Assembly: GCA_948567375.1 (NCBI GenBank)
Contig: OX419756.1
Span: 7,011,001-7,075,000 of the forward strand
DNA length: 64,000 nt
DNA from: Lunularia cruciata
Lineage: Eukaryota > Streptophyta > Marchantiopsida > Lunulariales > Lunulariaceae
Reading direction: 5' to 3'
A model generated the notes under the pieces. That model searched no databases. It had not been told where the DNA came from and saw only the letters and a program-made list of their open reading frames with translations. A program made the translations under genes and the position numbers. Below, in pieces: positions 12,762-25,548 of this stretch (position 1 is the first letter of the stretch; every line of letters starts with the position of its first letter).

Positions 12762-13394
12762 TACACAAACGGAGGATCATCTTTTATCGTAAACAGGTGA
12801 TACTGGAGGAAAGTAAAATAGAGGAAAGAGCGGACCTTCACTTGCCAACGTGTCTCTATCCTGCAATCAAGCGGTTGAAGGATGTACAAAACGTAAGGTT
12901 TTTTGTAGCAATACAAGCAGTTCAGTCACCTACTGCAGTGAAATGAATTGAACTCTGGGAAATTAGTGGTATATTAAATAGCCAGTAGCTTTGTAAGTCC
13001 TAGCTGTTGAATTGAACAGCAAGTCGACTTGAGAAGGGGAGAATTGCCGGTCATTGTCTACCACGCAGATGAATATCCGTTATCAAGGCGCTTAAAGATA
13101 TGCAAGTGACGAGGACTATCGCGAATATTAGAGCAGGAGTAGGGAATGGTTTCACCCAAAAAATTACCAGGGTTTGGTTTCCAATCTTAGCTGGCACCTG
13201 TCGCTCGATGATAGTTTACGGCAGTATGCGGGGAGCTACTTACTGTTAGGAGATTATGAACTGTAGATTGATTAGGTGAGTATTCATACAGTGAGTTATA
13301 GACCAGCCATTGTGGAGATATGAGATTTTCTGTGAAAGATGCCCGTGCAAATTTGCACATTGTACTTTCCGCCGGAGTACTCTTATCTTATTTA
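12762..13394. other. 3' flank of CPR, no gene
   Basis: Presumed 3'-UTR and downstream sequence of the reductase gene. No further exon-like segment or recognisable motif. The next recognisable element is a LINE fragment. Confidence 0.5.
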
Positions 13395-13516
13395 CCGAAC
13401 AGATTTCTCATCCCGATACTATTGGGACTTAGCCCCATTTAACCTAATGTGTTTTATCCTTGTACGGCTTTGATGGGTCTTCCCATCCTTCTTGTTATCG
13501 TATGCGGTCGCCATTC
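13395..13516 (+). mobile_element. 5'-truncated LINE 3'-end fragment
   Basis: Begins gaacagatttctcatcccgatactattgggacttagccccatttaacc and continues through cttgtacggctttgatgggtcttcccatccttcttg to atgcggtcgcc. This is a nearly complete terminal block of the LINE family, with the GGGGCTTAGCCCC hairpin slightly mutated. Confidence 0.75.
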
Positions 13517-16500
13517 TTTGTTAAAAACTTTACCGAATGTTCTGATCTATCGATCTCCGAACGTGTCATTTGGTAATGGCAGCCAGAGCCTAATAGCTTT
13601 GGTCCGCCCCCACCCAGGACTGCTCGAGTAGTGTAGGCCTCTAAATTAGCTCTTGGGGAGATCGTTGTTATGAGCGTTTATCTTCGTGCTCCTCCAGGGT
13701 CCATTCTGTTGTTGTGCGTGTGTTCCAATACCAAACTACAGGGAAACTAAGTAACTGTTCCTCGTGAATGCCACTGTAGATATTCTTTACCCACAAGCAA
13801 AGTCCGGGAGTGTCGGTCACCCATGTTGGCAGAACTGGCCATAGGCGTATCAACCAGACCTGTAGCTATGTAACACATCTGATCCAGAAGTGAATAAATT
13901 TAGCAGTTATTCACTGCTTCAGAAGATGAAACAATCTGCATCAAGTACACCAGACTCGAACCCTGTTTCATCATCTCAGAGCGACTTCTTTGGACCAACA
14001 TCTTTTGCCCATCTCGAGTTTTAAGGCTTTGGTGGGCACCGTGTGGGTGTCAAGTATCTAGAAACTGGGCCACAAGTTGGAATATCCCTACGAGCAAGAC
14101 AGAAGCAATGGTTCCTGAATAATCAACGCGTCATCATGAAATCCGCCGACCATTTTTCGGAGGTCGACATGTCGTAGAGCTACCTTGAGATCATCTTCAA
14201 CTCAAAGTAACGTTGACCACATCAACTGGAGAAATTACATAAAGTAGGATCCACGTGGACCTAAAGTGGCTATCGGCAAGTATGTCCTATTGGATTCTGT
14301 CCCTGTAATTGCTAGAAACTCGATGAAATCTTCGTTAAGAGAGAATCACAGCATGAAGATTAAGTTGCAAGATCAATGGTGGTAGCTGAACTTCAAGAGC
14401 CCATGGAATCTCAAGATTGAATGCAAAGAGAAACAACACGCTACAACTCTCAAGCTCTTGATGTCGTACACAGGCGCTAACGGTACAATCGAAGAGAAAT
14501 TCTATGGGGAACTAGTCTTCCATAAACATCCTGTTACTTCTCTCGTCTCGGTATGGGTGAAAGGTACGGGTAAGATGATTTGTACACTCCCCAACCGCAT
14601 GTTGAGAGATCTATTATTAATTACACCCCAAGGTTTGCCTTTTCACTCAACCGCACCCTAAGTTGGCAAATTTATGTATCGCACCCGTTTGCTTAACGTG
14701 GGTCACGTGAGTACCCGGTAGCATCGGTGGTCTAGGGGTTCCTCTCAGTACCAGTTAGTAGACTATGTTCTTGTAAATATTATTATAGAGTAATACAATA
14801 ACATAAATACTTTCATGATTGTTTATATCATGAAATTTGAAAGAATCAAATGATTTCAGATTTTCTTTAATTGTTGTGTGATTACTTTGTATAAATTTAA
14901 AATTTCAAAAATGTATATGGATATTATAATATAATATTTCTAAAATAATTTCAAATTCTATTCATCGCTCACTGTGAAAGAATGTAATGATATCAGTGCT
15001 TTCACTTGATTGTTGAGTGATTTCGAATAACTCAATCGATTAAAAAAATTTTAGTGACTGGTGGTTAGAGGAAAAAGCCGATATGGACTTGAGTGATTCA
15101 GAGGAACAACACCTAATAAGCCAAAGGTGAATCTTTCTGAACTCCAAGCAAGGGTTTTGAGTAAATTTCTCCATGAAACTTTAACATCTAATGTCCTATG
15201 ATTTAATCTCATGAATAACTCCTCGTCTCGCCCAAACTTCTAAGTCTTTCCATTGAACTTTAATTCCGTCTAACGATGAGGCCAAAGTTTACTTAAAAAG
15301 ACCCAAATTCCCCCATTCCATCGGAGAGATATCCAATTTTCTCTACTTTGAGATGAATTCTATTTCAAAATTCGATTTTAAATACTGTGATTGAAATTTA
15401 TAGTTCAAACTAATATTCTAATATAAGTTGGATATGGATAATATGCTCATCTTAAACATAGTTTTCTCCATAAAACTTCATAGTTCTATGGGATTCTTTA
15501 AAGGATAAAGTTATTTACTCTGTCTAACCTCGATTATCTAACGAACTAGTAATCAGGTAAACACTCAAAATTTTAGATCCAACCTCAATTATCTAAAATC
15601 CTAGTATATTGGTAATTAGATAAATCAAAATCTTGATTTTGATCCAGCCTCAATTCTTTATCATTTTAGTAATTAGGTAATTACCCAAAATCCTAGTGAT
15701 CAGTTGCCACATATACTTAGTAGACTAGATTTCATGCAGGACCTCCTAACTTTAGGTTCAACCCCAAGACTTGGAGTGAAATCTCCAAATTCATTGTGCA
15801 TATGATCAATTGCATATTGACAATGTGGTCTTTTGTAGATAATGTCTTACAATATCCAACGAAGACTTTGATCGCACGACCTTGTATGATTACTCGTACT
15901 GTGTATTACTTCTTCGCCGGTAACCCCGGTCACCGGTGCTCTGCCTGCCCAGAACTGATGCCACCAGACAGTCTCACTACTTGTAAATTTCAACACTGTC
16001 GTCGCCGCAAATGCTTTGACCCCTCAACGGATTTGCGTGGGACCAGCTGCGTCGCTATTTAGTAGAAACATTGGATTGTAGGGCTTCCGCGGATTCACTA
16101 GCCCCGTACGCAACCGTACCTTTACTCGACAGAAATCGGGGAACGCCAGGATCCCGGAGGCCCACGTTAACCTTTTCCTTTGTACCCTTTCGAGTCGCAC
16201 TTTCCACTTAATCTACTTTTGAGGACGATCATAAAAGTCCTGCAACCTCGTGGTTGCGGTGGATCCACTGCGTCCTCCACATGTGTGCGATTCTCGTCCA
16301 GTTGGTGAGTCCTCCACCACCACGCCGGTTTGTCTTCCCTTTCTCCTTTTTAGCGGTTTTTGCGGCCATAGCGGCACCTTTCAAGGAACCTCTACCGGGT
16401 ATTCTAGAACAGGTACCTTCTCCTACCCAGCGTAATTGCGGTTCTCTTTTTAGCTCGCTACCGCTAGTAAAGTCGCTATCGTGGACTCACCTGACAAAGT

Positions 16501-16689
16501 AAACCTGCTGCTATTCCGGCGGTTGCTATTGGTACCGGCCATTCTGACACTACGTCGGGAAAGAAGGCTGTATTGGAGACAGAGCGCGTCTCGAAATTCA
16601 CGTCCATACTGATGACGGTAGCTATGAAGAAGATTATTGTCGCAATAATAATACGTAAGAAAGAATAATAGTTTGAGAAAAAGGCGACT
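13517..16689. other. intergenic, unrecognised ORF remnants
   Basis: About 13.92-14.66 kb contains interrupted open frames; the last, 14458-14661, reads GANGTIEEKFYGELVFHKH and similar. The composition looks coding-like but matches no family I recognise, so it may be a decayed gene or transposon. 14.7-15.8 kb is AT-rich. 16.07-16.56 kb is GC-richer, with short proline- and serine-rich frames, also unassigned. No RNA gene seen. Confidence 0.3.
15526..15701. repeat. three imperfect tandem units of about 55-65 bp
   Basis: Units start at 15526 (aacctcgattatcta), 15581 (aacctcaattatcta) and 15646 (agcctcaattcttta). Each continues with a ctagta-like phrase, aattaggtaa and caaaat.tt.gat. Divergence between units indicates an old local duplication. 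Confidence 0.7.
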
Positions 16690-17435
16690 GTGTAGGATAA
16701 ACGAAGGATGGGAAAAACTAAGGATGGGAAGACCCCATCAAGCCGAACAAGGGAGAGACAAAAAAGGTAACATGGGGCTAAGCCCCGATTGAGTCTATAT
16801 GAAAAATTTGCCCTACCGCACCTAAGATAACTGAGCTATGCAAATCGTTCGGTTTACACGCAATTGGAGTATTCGAAGAAACATCACCTAATGTGATTGC
16901 TCTTCTATAGATTGCACTAGCCACTATCCTCTGTAGAGCAATGGACACACGTTGTCTAAAATAAGTTACAAAGTATGAGAGTGAAAGTGGTACCCCTGAC
17001 GCCTAACATGATAAGCTCTCGTGCACTCCCTGACAAATGTGTCAAATGCCGTGTCCATCGCTCCATATAACTCCAAGGCTAGAGGAACAAAGAAGTGACC
17101 TCGTTGCATGCCCCTATACTTGGAGACCTTGCTACCTGCTGCTGCACTCGCCGCCCATCCAAGGGGATAGGTAATCACTCCCTCCGAAACTGTATCCTGC
17201 GTAGGGTCCGTAACCATGACATCTGTTATTGTCACCTGATCATCTCGGACCAAGTATAAGTCTATCTTGACATGTGTCGTCTGCCAAGCATACGAATGCT
17301 CCCTCCAAGCCAAGTATCCACTCATGTCCCAAAGGACACCGTGTCATGTGGACCGCTACTGCATCTAGTGTAGAACCACACTCGCAAGTGAGTAATGAAG
17401 ATGAAGATGGGTGGACCAAACCTAGGCAAATAATA
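16690..17435 (-). mobile_element. 5'-truncated R2/NeSL-like LINE (endonuclease end + 3'-UTR)
   Basis: Read on the minus strand, this copy starts within the C-terminal region of the LINE ORF (about 17435), with the Cys-Cys-His-Cys segment at about 17395-17325. It continues into the restriction-like endonuclease (open frame 17325-16966), which has the IDLYLVRDDQV and TDVMVTDP motifs and then LGWAASA and KVSKYRGMQ. The 3'-UTR follows, with tgcatagctcag..., GGGGCTTAGCCCC (about 16770-16790) and GATGGGGTCTTCCCATCC. It is homologous to the longer copy at 34-37.6 kb but lacks the whole reverse transcriptase. Such 5' truncation is typical of target-primed reverse transcription. Confidence 0.85.
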
Positions 17436-18164
17436 ATAAGGAATAAGGAATAATAATAAGGAATGGGAAAGCGATGTCTCTTTTCCTCTTAGACTATTTC
17501 TGTATAGTGAAGAAACGCCAGCCAAGATACCCTGCAATTCGACTATTCTTTTGCGTCACGGTTTTATGAGGTTAATGTACCAAAAGGAAAATGGTTAAAA
17601 TAGGAACTTCAATTCAATGTCAAGCACCATTTCTTGCTTTTTCTCATCCTTTATGTATTTGCTTTTAACTTATGATTTTTTTTGCCATTATGTTCAATTC
17701 ATTTTCAACCATAATCATTCATAGGTAAATTCGTTTCTATTCCTGTTCTATTAATTTACTTTCGTGTATTGCTGAATTAGCTGGATTTTTATTCAAATTA
17801 TTGCACGGTTTACTTATTTAATAACTTCTCAATTGTGGAATTTTTTAGAATTAAATATATTCTGGAACGAGAAATCTTTTTATCGATTAGACTTTTCCTT
17901 GCAATGGCTACCAGGAGGCAATATCTCATTCTTTGAAATCAATACTGGTAGAACTTAAGGAAAATTGTAACAGAACATGGATATTAATATTAAAATGGAA
18001 TAACTTGTGTAATCTAGAACAGATATTTTAGCCTCATTATGCAAGTAAGAAAAGATCAACCCATGTCATCATATATTCAATATAGGAATAGTAATTTCCC
18101 TCATCAACGTTTAGTCCGGTATGGCTCAAGTCCTAGCTAAAGCGAAAAGCAGTCGATAACCAAT
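17436..18164. other. AT-rich intergenic, no gene
   Basis: Begins with short aataataataagg repeats (17428-17466) at the 5' truncation point of the neighbouring LINE copy, then ordinary AT-rich sequence with no recognisable feature. Confidence 0.45.
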
Positions 18165-18275
18165 AGGACAAAGATATCTTATATGCAATAGGGTAGATTT
18201 CTGATACCGATACTAATGAGGTTTAATGGGTCTTCTCATCCTTCCTTCGTGTTTCCTATGTAGTCGCCTTTTTCT
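18165..18275 (+). mobile_element. 5'-truncated LINE 3'-end fragment, internally deleted
   Basis: caatagggtagatttctgataccgatacta is followed by a shortened middle part and then taatgggtcttctcatccttcc...ctatgtagtcgcctttttc. The segment between the two conserved hairpins is deleted. Confidence 0.65.
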
Positions 18276-20274
18276 CGATAGAACAAAGATTAGCTTTCCA
18301 AGTACAGTACTCCATAGGTCTTTACGGCGTCTTCTGTGGTACTCAGATCTTTACAGTCTTGGCGTACGATAACTGCGTTTAGATGCAGAATTACTTCCAT
18401 CTATAAGTGAAAGTGTGAAGAACTGCGCCAACGAGAAAATGTGATCGACCATCTTTGGCATGTGGACATGAGCCTTTTAAGTAGACCACGAAAGGTTCTT
18501 AATTCGATCTGGTCATCGAAAACCTGGTCGAAGCATCTTAACACCATCCCCGAAGTTGGGAAAAATCAGTCAGGGCTTGCTCCATGCACTCGGGAACATA
18601 CTTCTCTCCGAAAGCCCCGAACGTTTCTTCCTTCCGAGTCTGGCCTTTGGAAATCCTGCACATTCCTCTTCATCGCCGTCTTCTTTTAAATCTGATCGAA
18701 GCGAACGTTTTCAAACGTTTGCATGTGTTTTCAAACGCTTTTAATGCTTTTCATACACTCTTTTAACTCGTCGTCAAGTTCATGAGTGTTGACGCGGAAC
18801 ACATCGCATTGTTGTTGGCGTCTATTCAACTCTATTGTGGTCTGTTATTATCGTTCATCTGTATTGTGACCTGTTGTGGAAATTCATCTGTATTTCAATT
18901 TATCATGTGGAAGAAAGGGAACATTTTGGTTCTGTGTTCGAAGAGGCAGAGTTTAAGGCGCCATCGAATGATATAGATGATCAACTACTCTTCGGGTAAA
19001 TCGAAATCGACTATTCTAATTTATAGAAAATTACTTTTTCCAAACGTTTCTTTTAATATGTTTAGAATGCAGTTTAAAACATTTTAATACGTTCTATTTT
19101 AAGATAATTTCAAACGAAAGTTTCAATACTTCCAATGGGCACCTCACTCCAACAGCACTCTTCTGCTGCTGCTGCAACAAAGAAAGAAATCAGGTTACCC
19201 TTCTCTCACGCCATAGGCCCTTTCTGATCCTATGTTTGGGAGAAGAGTTTTTCGTCTTCTATTAATTAGCGAAGGAGAAGTTCATCACTGTTTTCCTGTC
19301 TCCTGTTAGCTAGCAATTAAGAAATCCCATTATTGTAAAACCTCCTCACACTCTCAGGAAATTCTTTTCTGATAGGATTCTTTCTTATCTTTGTTCTGTT
19401 AAGATCTCCGATTATTTAACTCAAATCTAATTCACTTTGACAAGTCTTGTTGTAGGGAATTCAGTTCTCTTACATTATGTGGATTTCTATGGATCCTTGC
19501 TTCGACTTTGTATTAGGGTATTCTAGCTCAATTATATTGATAGTTGAAATGGAGAGGCATGCATTACAAAGTAGGAGACTTTCTCATGATATTAAAATTT
19601 TATTTTATTTTATTTATTGATTTTCTTTAATGAATCCAAATATGTCCAAAAAAATTAAATTATTTCTATTATAATAGTGATGATGGTGATAGTTATACAA
19701 GTATTGATATCAGTAATTGGAAGTACATGTAACAGGGATAATGATGATATTTGGGAAAGCATAAAATTTCCTTTGCTAATTATTATGGATAACTTTGAGT
19801 AAAGATTTGTTTGATAGATTCTAGTGCAGCACTTTGTATGCTTGAGACTCTTGAGAAAACACAAGCTTTCCTTTGTTTCCGAATGGATAAGCTTCTTTGA
19901 TAATACTAGATAATTTCTTTGTCTTTTGGGAAATATAAACTTCTTGATAGTTACTTTGTAATCTTTTTTTCCTTTTTGGAATTTTAATGAGTATCATCAA
20001 ATTTGACCCGTCCAATCAAAACTTGACTTCCTTTGAGGATCTTTGTTAGTGGAGGATCATTAGAAATGTCATAAAGATTAAATCAAAATTTTGGATCCAG
20101 ATTGGAGTTTGAGTTCTAACTTTGGATCAAGATTAAGATCAGAAAAGAATAAAGCCAAAATTAGATTGGATTTGGGATTCAAATTGGAATTATGAGTCTA
20201 AGATTGTAAAAGATACTATTAGAGTTTGGGATCACAAGAAAATAGGATAGGATCGTGTAATACCAAGGGTTAGC
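18276..20274. other. intergenic, no gene recognised
   Basis: Short frames only. 19.55-20.27 kb is very AT-rich with purine runs on the plus strand. Nothing recognisable as a gene, RNA or bounded element. Confidence 0.45.
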
Positions 20275-21083
20275 CATATGATCTAGATGTGAAATTTGGT
20301 TTGGTAACATCTAGAATGATGTTATACATGATGGTCAAAATAGATCAGATAGAAGTATCACCAAAAGAGTACTTCTACTAATAGGGCAGAAATCAAAATA
20401 GATTTGAGAACCTTAGAACCAATAGCTAGACATATGATTTAAAGGTGAGAATTGGTTTGGTAACATCTGGAAGGATGTTACACATGATGGACCAAACAGA
20501 TCAGAAAGAGGTATCACCAAAAGGGGACTTCTACTAATAGAGTAGGAACCGAAATATGCCTGAAATCTTTGAAGGCAATTTCGGAGGCCTAAACGGATGA
20601 ATTAGGCCTTGAAAATGTACAAATTCCCCCCCTAACATGGGAAAGGCTGGCCTTCCCTCCCCCCCGGTTTTTCTCGTCGAGAGCTTTCCAACGGTACCTT
20701 ACTCATGTGATTCTGAGATTCCTACAAGAAGATTCCCTAAAAGATTCCCTTTGGTCAAAGCTCGTTTGACCAACCAGATAGGACCTAGACCAGACAGGTC
20801 ACCCATCCAAGTCAGTAATCCAAGGGTGGAGCTTGCTGAAATGTCACCTATCTGTGTCCCTAATCCTATGGTGGAGCTTCCTTGGAGGAGATCCTCTTTG
20901 TCTATATAATAAAGAGAAGGTGCTCCCTTGGGGCATCGAATGTTTGAGTGTGCAATCTGTGTTTTCTCTCTTCTCTTGTCCTCGGAGTATTCCAGATCGC
21001 AAGAGTTTGAGTGGAGTAACAATCAATTCTTCTTGGAATACAAGATAGATGACCTTTAGTTTGAATCTTTCTTCTCTCTTCAT
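20275..21083 (+). mobile_element. LTR-like repeat element, copy 1
   Basis: Homologous in reverse orientation to 40460-41010. Shared blocks include ttacacatgatgg/gattg, the gacttctactaatag region, tggtcaaa...tttgacca, the ggagctt phrase and the TATA-containing segment. In this orientation a TATA-like string (ctatataataaag, about 20900-20912) precedes a gtgctcccttggggcat block, as in the U3-R part of an LTR. The first part is duplicated internally: units start at 20275 and 20431 (catatgat..., period 156 bp). No termini or target duplication could be fixed, and no internal polyprotein is adjacent, so LTR identity is inferred. Confidence 0.55.
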
Positions 21084-21262
21084 AGGTGCAGATTTCTCAA
21101 AACTATATTATTGGGATCTAGCCCCATTCTACCTCTTTTGTCTCTCCCTTGTCCATCTTGATGGGGTCTTCCTATCCTTCTTGTGTTCTATGTGGTTGCC
21201 TTCTCCAGCTTGATGGGGTCTTCCTATACTTCTTGTGTTCTATGTGGTTGCCTTCCTCTCTT
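21084..21262 (+). mobile_element. LINE 3'-end fragment with duplicated terminus
   Basis: ataggtgcagatttctcaaaactatattattgggatctagccccattctacc leads into the terminal block. The last 52 bp (cttgatggggtcttcctat.cttcttgtgttctatgtggttgccttc) occur twice in tandem, at 21157-21208 and 21209-21260, differing at very few positions. Confidence 0.8.
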
Positions 21263-22489
21263 GTAGCATGATCTCCATAGCCTTTAGACAAGCTACTCTT
21301 CCTTTTCTTTCTTATATTTTCTTCTTCTTTCTGAAATTCTTAATTTTCCTTATCTTAATTCATCATTCTTATGTTCTAAATTTTCACTTATCTAACCTAA
21401 TTTTTTTTATCTATTCTTTACAAATAGTCTTCAATACTTATTTATCTTTTGATCTTCTTGGGTTGGTAGTAGCACTTATGTTCTAAGATGGAATCTTTTT
21501 GTTCTTTTCCATATGGACTTAAAAGGGACTAGCATAAGGGTACTTATCATTTGTAATCTCCTACTTTTTATATTGATATACTATCCAACCTCTTTGATGG
21601 TTCCTCAGGTACACATCTGTAATTACTCAGATTCTCTTCTACCTTATCTTCACACAACTTGCTCTTTACTTGTGGAGGATCTTATACTTATTTATAATTC
21701 CATGGATGATTTCCTTAGCACAACCTCTCCTTTGTAGCAAGGTACTATCTGCTCAACACTAAAAATCACATCCTTCCGCTGCCCACCTCTATAATACATC
21801 CATATATCCTATCTTTTTATTGGACCACATATTCTAGTCCAAACTGCCATGGGTGAGAGTAGAATTAGCAAAGTACACATGGATATCTAGATACCAAATT
21901 CCATCCCACTCCCTCTATCTCTTATGGATATTAGTCCTTTCTATTAGGACATCCATAGATTATATCTATGATTATATTCTCTTGACTAGCCGGCAAAGTA
22001 CATGGAAATTGTCAAGCCTTCATTTAAGCTTTCTTCCTTAGCTTATCTTGATTGAGTATGTATAAAGGATCTCCATACACATCAACTTGGTAGGCTCTAC
22101 ATTCTTCTTACTTCTATGAGCTATTCTTTCAAAAGGACCATTGTACATACATATCCTCTTGGATCTTATTAGCATTCTTACTTTAGTGGAGCCTACTCCT
22201 ACTAAACCATGGTGTTGCATAAGGATCTTAATATGTAAATTATACCATATGTAGATTATATTCTCTTCAAAATGTATGGGGTCTTGCATGATTATTGGTC
22301 AACTTTACAAGATGAGTATACCATATAGAAATAAATAGCTCATTAGGCTTATCAAGCCTCTATAGTCCCTTGCCTCTGTTCTAAGCATTATTACCTCCAT
22401 TGCTTCTTGATGTTAAAATAGACATGAGAGTATAGAGGAGTAGCTCAATCACTTTGACTCTTTAGACAATCTACTTTTGCACAAATATA
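21263..22489 (-). mobile_element. possible decayed copia-type pol relic
   Basis: No gene on the plus strand. On the minus strand the 83-codon frame 22289-22038 has a spacing of residues (GLVGVGSTKV, ICMYNGPFERIAHRSK, CMEILYT) that loosely resembles the gag-pre-integrase to integrase junction of Ty1/copia elements. No intact zinc-binding HHCC or DDE motif can be read, and stops are frequent. The remainder (21.26-21.84 kb) is AT-rich with hydrophobic nonsense frames. This is a weak call. Confidence 0.25.
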
Positions 22490-22630
22490 GATACTATTGT
22501 GGACTAGCCCCATTCTCATATCTATATTATTGGGGATTAGCCTCATTGTACCTTTTTTGTCTCTTCCTTGTATGGCTTGAGGGGTCTTTCCGTCTTCATA
22601 TGTTCTATGTGATTGCCTTTTTACCTTTTG
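22490..22630 (+). mobile_element. LINE 3'-end fragment with duplicated hairpin region
   Basis: The hairpin segment is present twice in succession (actattgtggactagccccattct, then attattggggattagcctcattgtacc). It is followed by tctcttccttgtatggcttgaggggtctttcc...ttctatgtgattgcctttt. Confidence 0.7.
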
Positions 22631-25548
22631 CACAAACATTTAACTGCTATAGAGGATCATCTATATTCTTATCATATTCTTGAAATGGATCATAGTTCCC
22701 ATTCAGATTAGGAGTTGCAATTTAAGAGTCCTTCCTTATTTATGCTTTGCTTCATTCTCCACAAGGTATATTTATAGACGTCTTTAGGTTTTATCCTTAA
22801 GTATCTACATGGTTATCTCTCTCATGTATCTTAGATTTTGGATTTTTAATTTTGTTTGCTTGTTGTTTGTGCATTGCTTTTGGACAAGTTGCACTCAAAG
22901 CTACATATTTATAAGGTGCCTCATATCTTCTTGCACTTTCAAAGGAAGCCCTAATGATTAGTGATTGCTATTGGAGGTGTGTTCCTATGTTTATGTTTGC
23001 GCATCATGTCTCCTTCTCTTAGACAAGAGCTTTGTGCACACTTCATTTGATATTTTTGATGTCTTCTTATATTTTGTATCATATGCTACTCATTAAAATT
23101 CCAATAATCTTTGTTAGCATGTTTATATCTATATTAATCAATATTGCCTTCAGATGTTATGAGCTATCCATGGAGGTCATGAGATTGTTATGATTGGCAT
23201 CAGAGCATCCTACACCTCCATCTAGATTATATTGTTGTTTAGATTATATTTTTGTTTTCTTTGTTATTTAATTAAAAGGATAATCTCTTCCTCAATGTCA
23301 CCTCTATTGTACAACCATCATATCACAATCATATCAACTTATACTATTAAGTGTTCTTGCCAAGGAGATTTTTTTAGTGGATGTTTTTTGTTATAACTCA
23401 CTTCATAGCTTTGAGAGAGATAATGATTTCTTTCTATCATACATCGCCCTTTCCTTCTCCTCCCCCCTATCCAAGAATACCTATATTTTGGGTCCTCTAA
23501 AGAATATAATATATATGCTATCTGATTTATAAATTTGCCAAAAGATTCTGGATATAGAAGTCTAAACTTCTATATCTTCTTGTGAATATGAAGCTTAACG
23601 TCCATAAGTAGTCCTTATGCTATTATATTTTCCTCTAAGCTCTAAATTTTCAATAGAAGGTTTGAGTATTTATTGATCCACTTTACAAAGAAAATAATTT
23701 TTGTAACTCTTTCATCTTTGACACCCTAGTCCAAGCTATAACGCATGCTCTTTTATTGTCCCATTAGGTTTACTTTGTATTGATAAGAGCTTTTATGCCT
23801 AGAGCCTCCTATTTGGCATATACCTACTCCCACAAATGTTCTCTTTGTATATATCACCCCTTTGTATATTTAATAATATTATATATCACACCTTCCTTTT
23901 TTTTATTAAATTTGAGAGTACTCCCGTAGTTTGCAAATAAATTTTGTAGGTTATGATAACTCTCACTCTAGTCTTAGGAGGAGGTGGTCATACATAGTAA
24001 GAGGTTATAATATCAACTCCTCTAGGTGTATGGGCATTTGTGTCCTTCCATAGATCCAAAGAGTATGATTGTGCTTTTCTTCTTATACTTAGTACAGTCA
24101 TAAAATTAGATATATTTAATTTAAGTTATATATTTAGTTCACTCAAGAATCTTTACTTATTTTAGCTTTTATGGTACTCCTTGCATTCATAGACTTACTA
24201 TTTCTAAACTCTAGGATAATGGAAGTGAATATTAGTGAACTGATGTACTCTCGCGTCCTTACTAGCATCTTATTAATATCCTTATTGGTGCAATTGCTCT
24301 TGGAAAGTGTATGAACTCTTTCTCTCTTATAAAGAAAGGAAGAAAGGGGTCACCTCTATCTTTCTTTTTTATCAAGGACTTTCATTTCTCTTTTGAAGAC
24401 TTCACCACAATACTCTATTTTATGTTTAGATTTATTCATATCCATTACTTTTTTCATCTACTAAGCCATATGCTAATAGATTAGTTTGCAATGTGTATAA
24501 GGTAGTATACGTCAATTATTGCTCACCAAATTCTACAATGCTATTAGTAATAATTGGTGTAGATCATACACTCTATAGGTTTCACTGTATAAATTAAGCC
24601 AACTTTCTCAAAGAGTAAAAGTCCACATTATAACTTTCCCAATAATAGATGCACAGTAGTTGATGTGGTGGATGCTAACCTCTTAGGAGTAGAGTCTTTG
24701 GCATGAGCATCTACGTAAGGAGTCACCAGGACCAATACGTAACATTACTTGTCTCAAATAGCTTTGTATCATTGCAGATTTTTGAACTCTTCATCATCAA
24801 TTTGTTTTTCTTTGAGGGACAACATAAAGTTCTTAGTAAAGACGAGAGATGGAGCTAATTATCACTTCATAATTTTCTCACTTCATAAGAGAATCTAAGT
24901 CACCCTCTGATAATCTGCCCATGTAAGGGTTTACTTAGGCATGCAACGGTAGTTTGAACTCCCTCAAGTCCAAAATACTTCCACTCCTAAATATACCCTT
25001 AGAAGACCTCTATCATATGGTTCAGCATCAGCCTTTTCTTGGGTAGTGAGTTTTGATTCCTTTAATTTGGGCTTTGCCTTTGTCCTCGAGTATTGAGCTC
25101 TTTCTTCATGCACTTTTAGTGTCATGTATTTTCTCTTTTTCTTTTTTTTTTGGTCTAAAATAATTCTTATTATTCTTATCTCTTTGTGGGTAGATTATTT
25201 TCTCGTTCTTTCTTTTTTTGTCTAAAATAATTCTTATTATTCTTATTTCTTTGTGGGTAGATTATTTGGCTCGGTTTCTTCTTCTCATTCAACTGGCATT
25301 CTTACATAAGAAGTTCAATATTACTTTCTCTAGTCTTCTTGCTAAAAGCTTGTAGCGTCCTCGGCAGCCAAAATGAAAAATTCAAACTTTGCTTCCAAAC
25401 TTCAAACTACAACTGTGTAAATCTACGATAAAAAAAATTAAAAAAGAATTTACACTTTCACGATTTATAGTATAGGATTATATTGACATGATGAGTATCA
25501 ATGTACTTTCATGTATTAAGAATCAATAATAAGAATGAATGATAATGC
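22631..25548. other. AT-rich repeat-derived DNA, no gene
   Basis: No chain of coding frames. At 23199-23214 the string ttggcatcagagcatc differs at one position from the plant retrotransposon primer-binding site complementary to initiator tRNA-Met (TGGTATCAGAGC). This could be the start of a decayed copia-type internal region with its LTR upstream, but no polyprotein is visible downstream. The rest is unassigned. Confidence 0.3.
25153..25268. repeat. tandem duplication, 67-bp period
   Basis: gtctaaaataattcttattattcttat.tctttgtgggtagattattt occurs at 25153 and again at 25220. The second copy is cut short at about 25268. A T-rich linker separates them. Confidence 0.85.

Noticed and set aside
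13955-13975. tRNA-like gactcgaacc string
   Set aside because: No cloverleaf could be formed on the minus strand around it.
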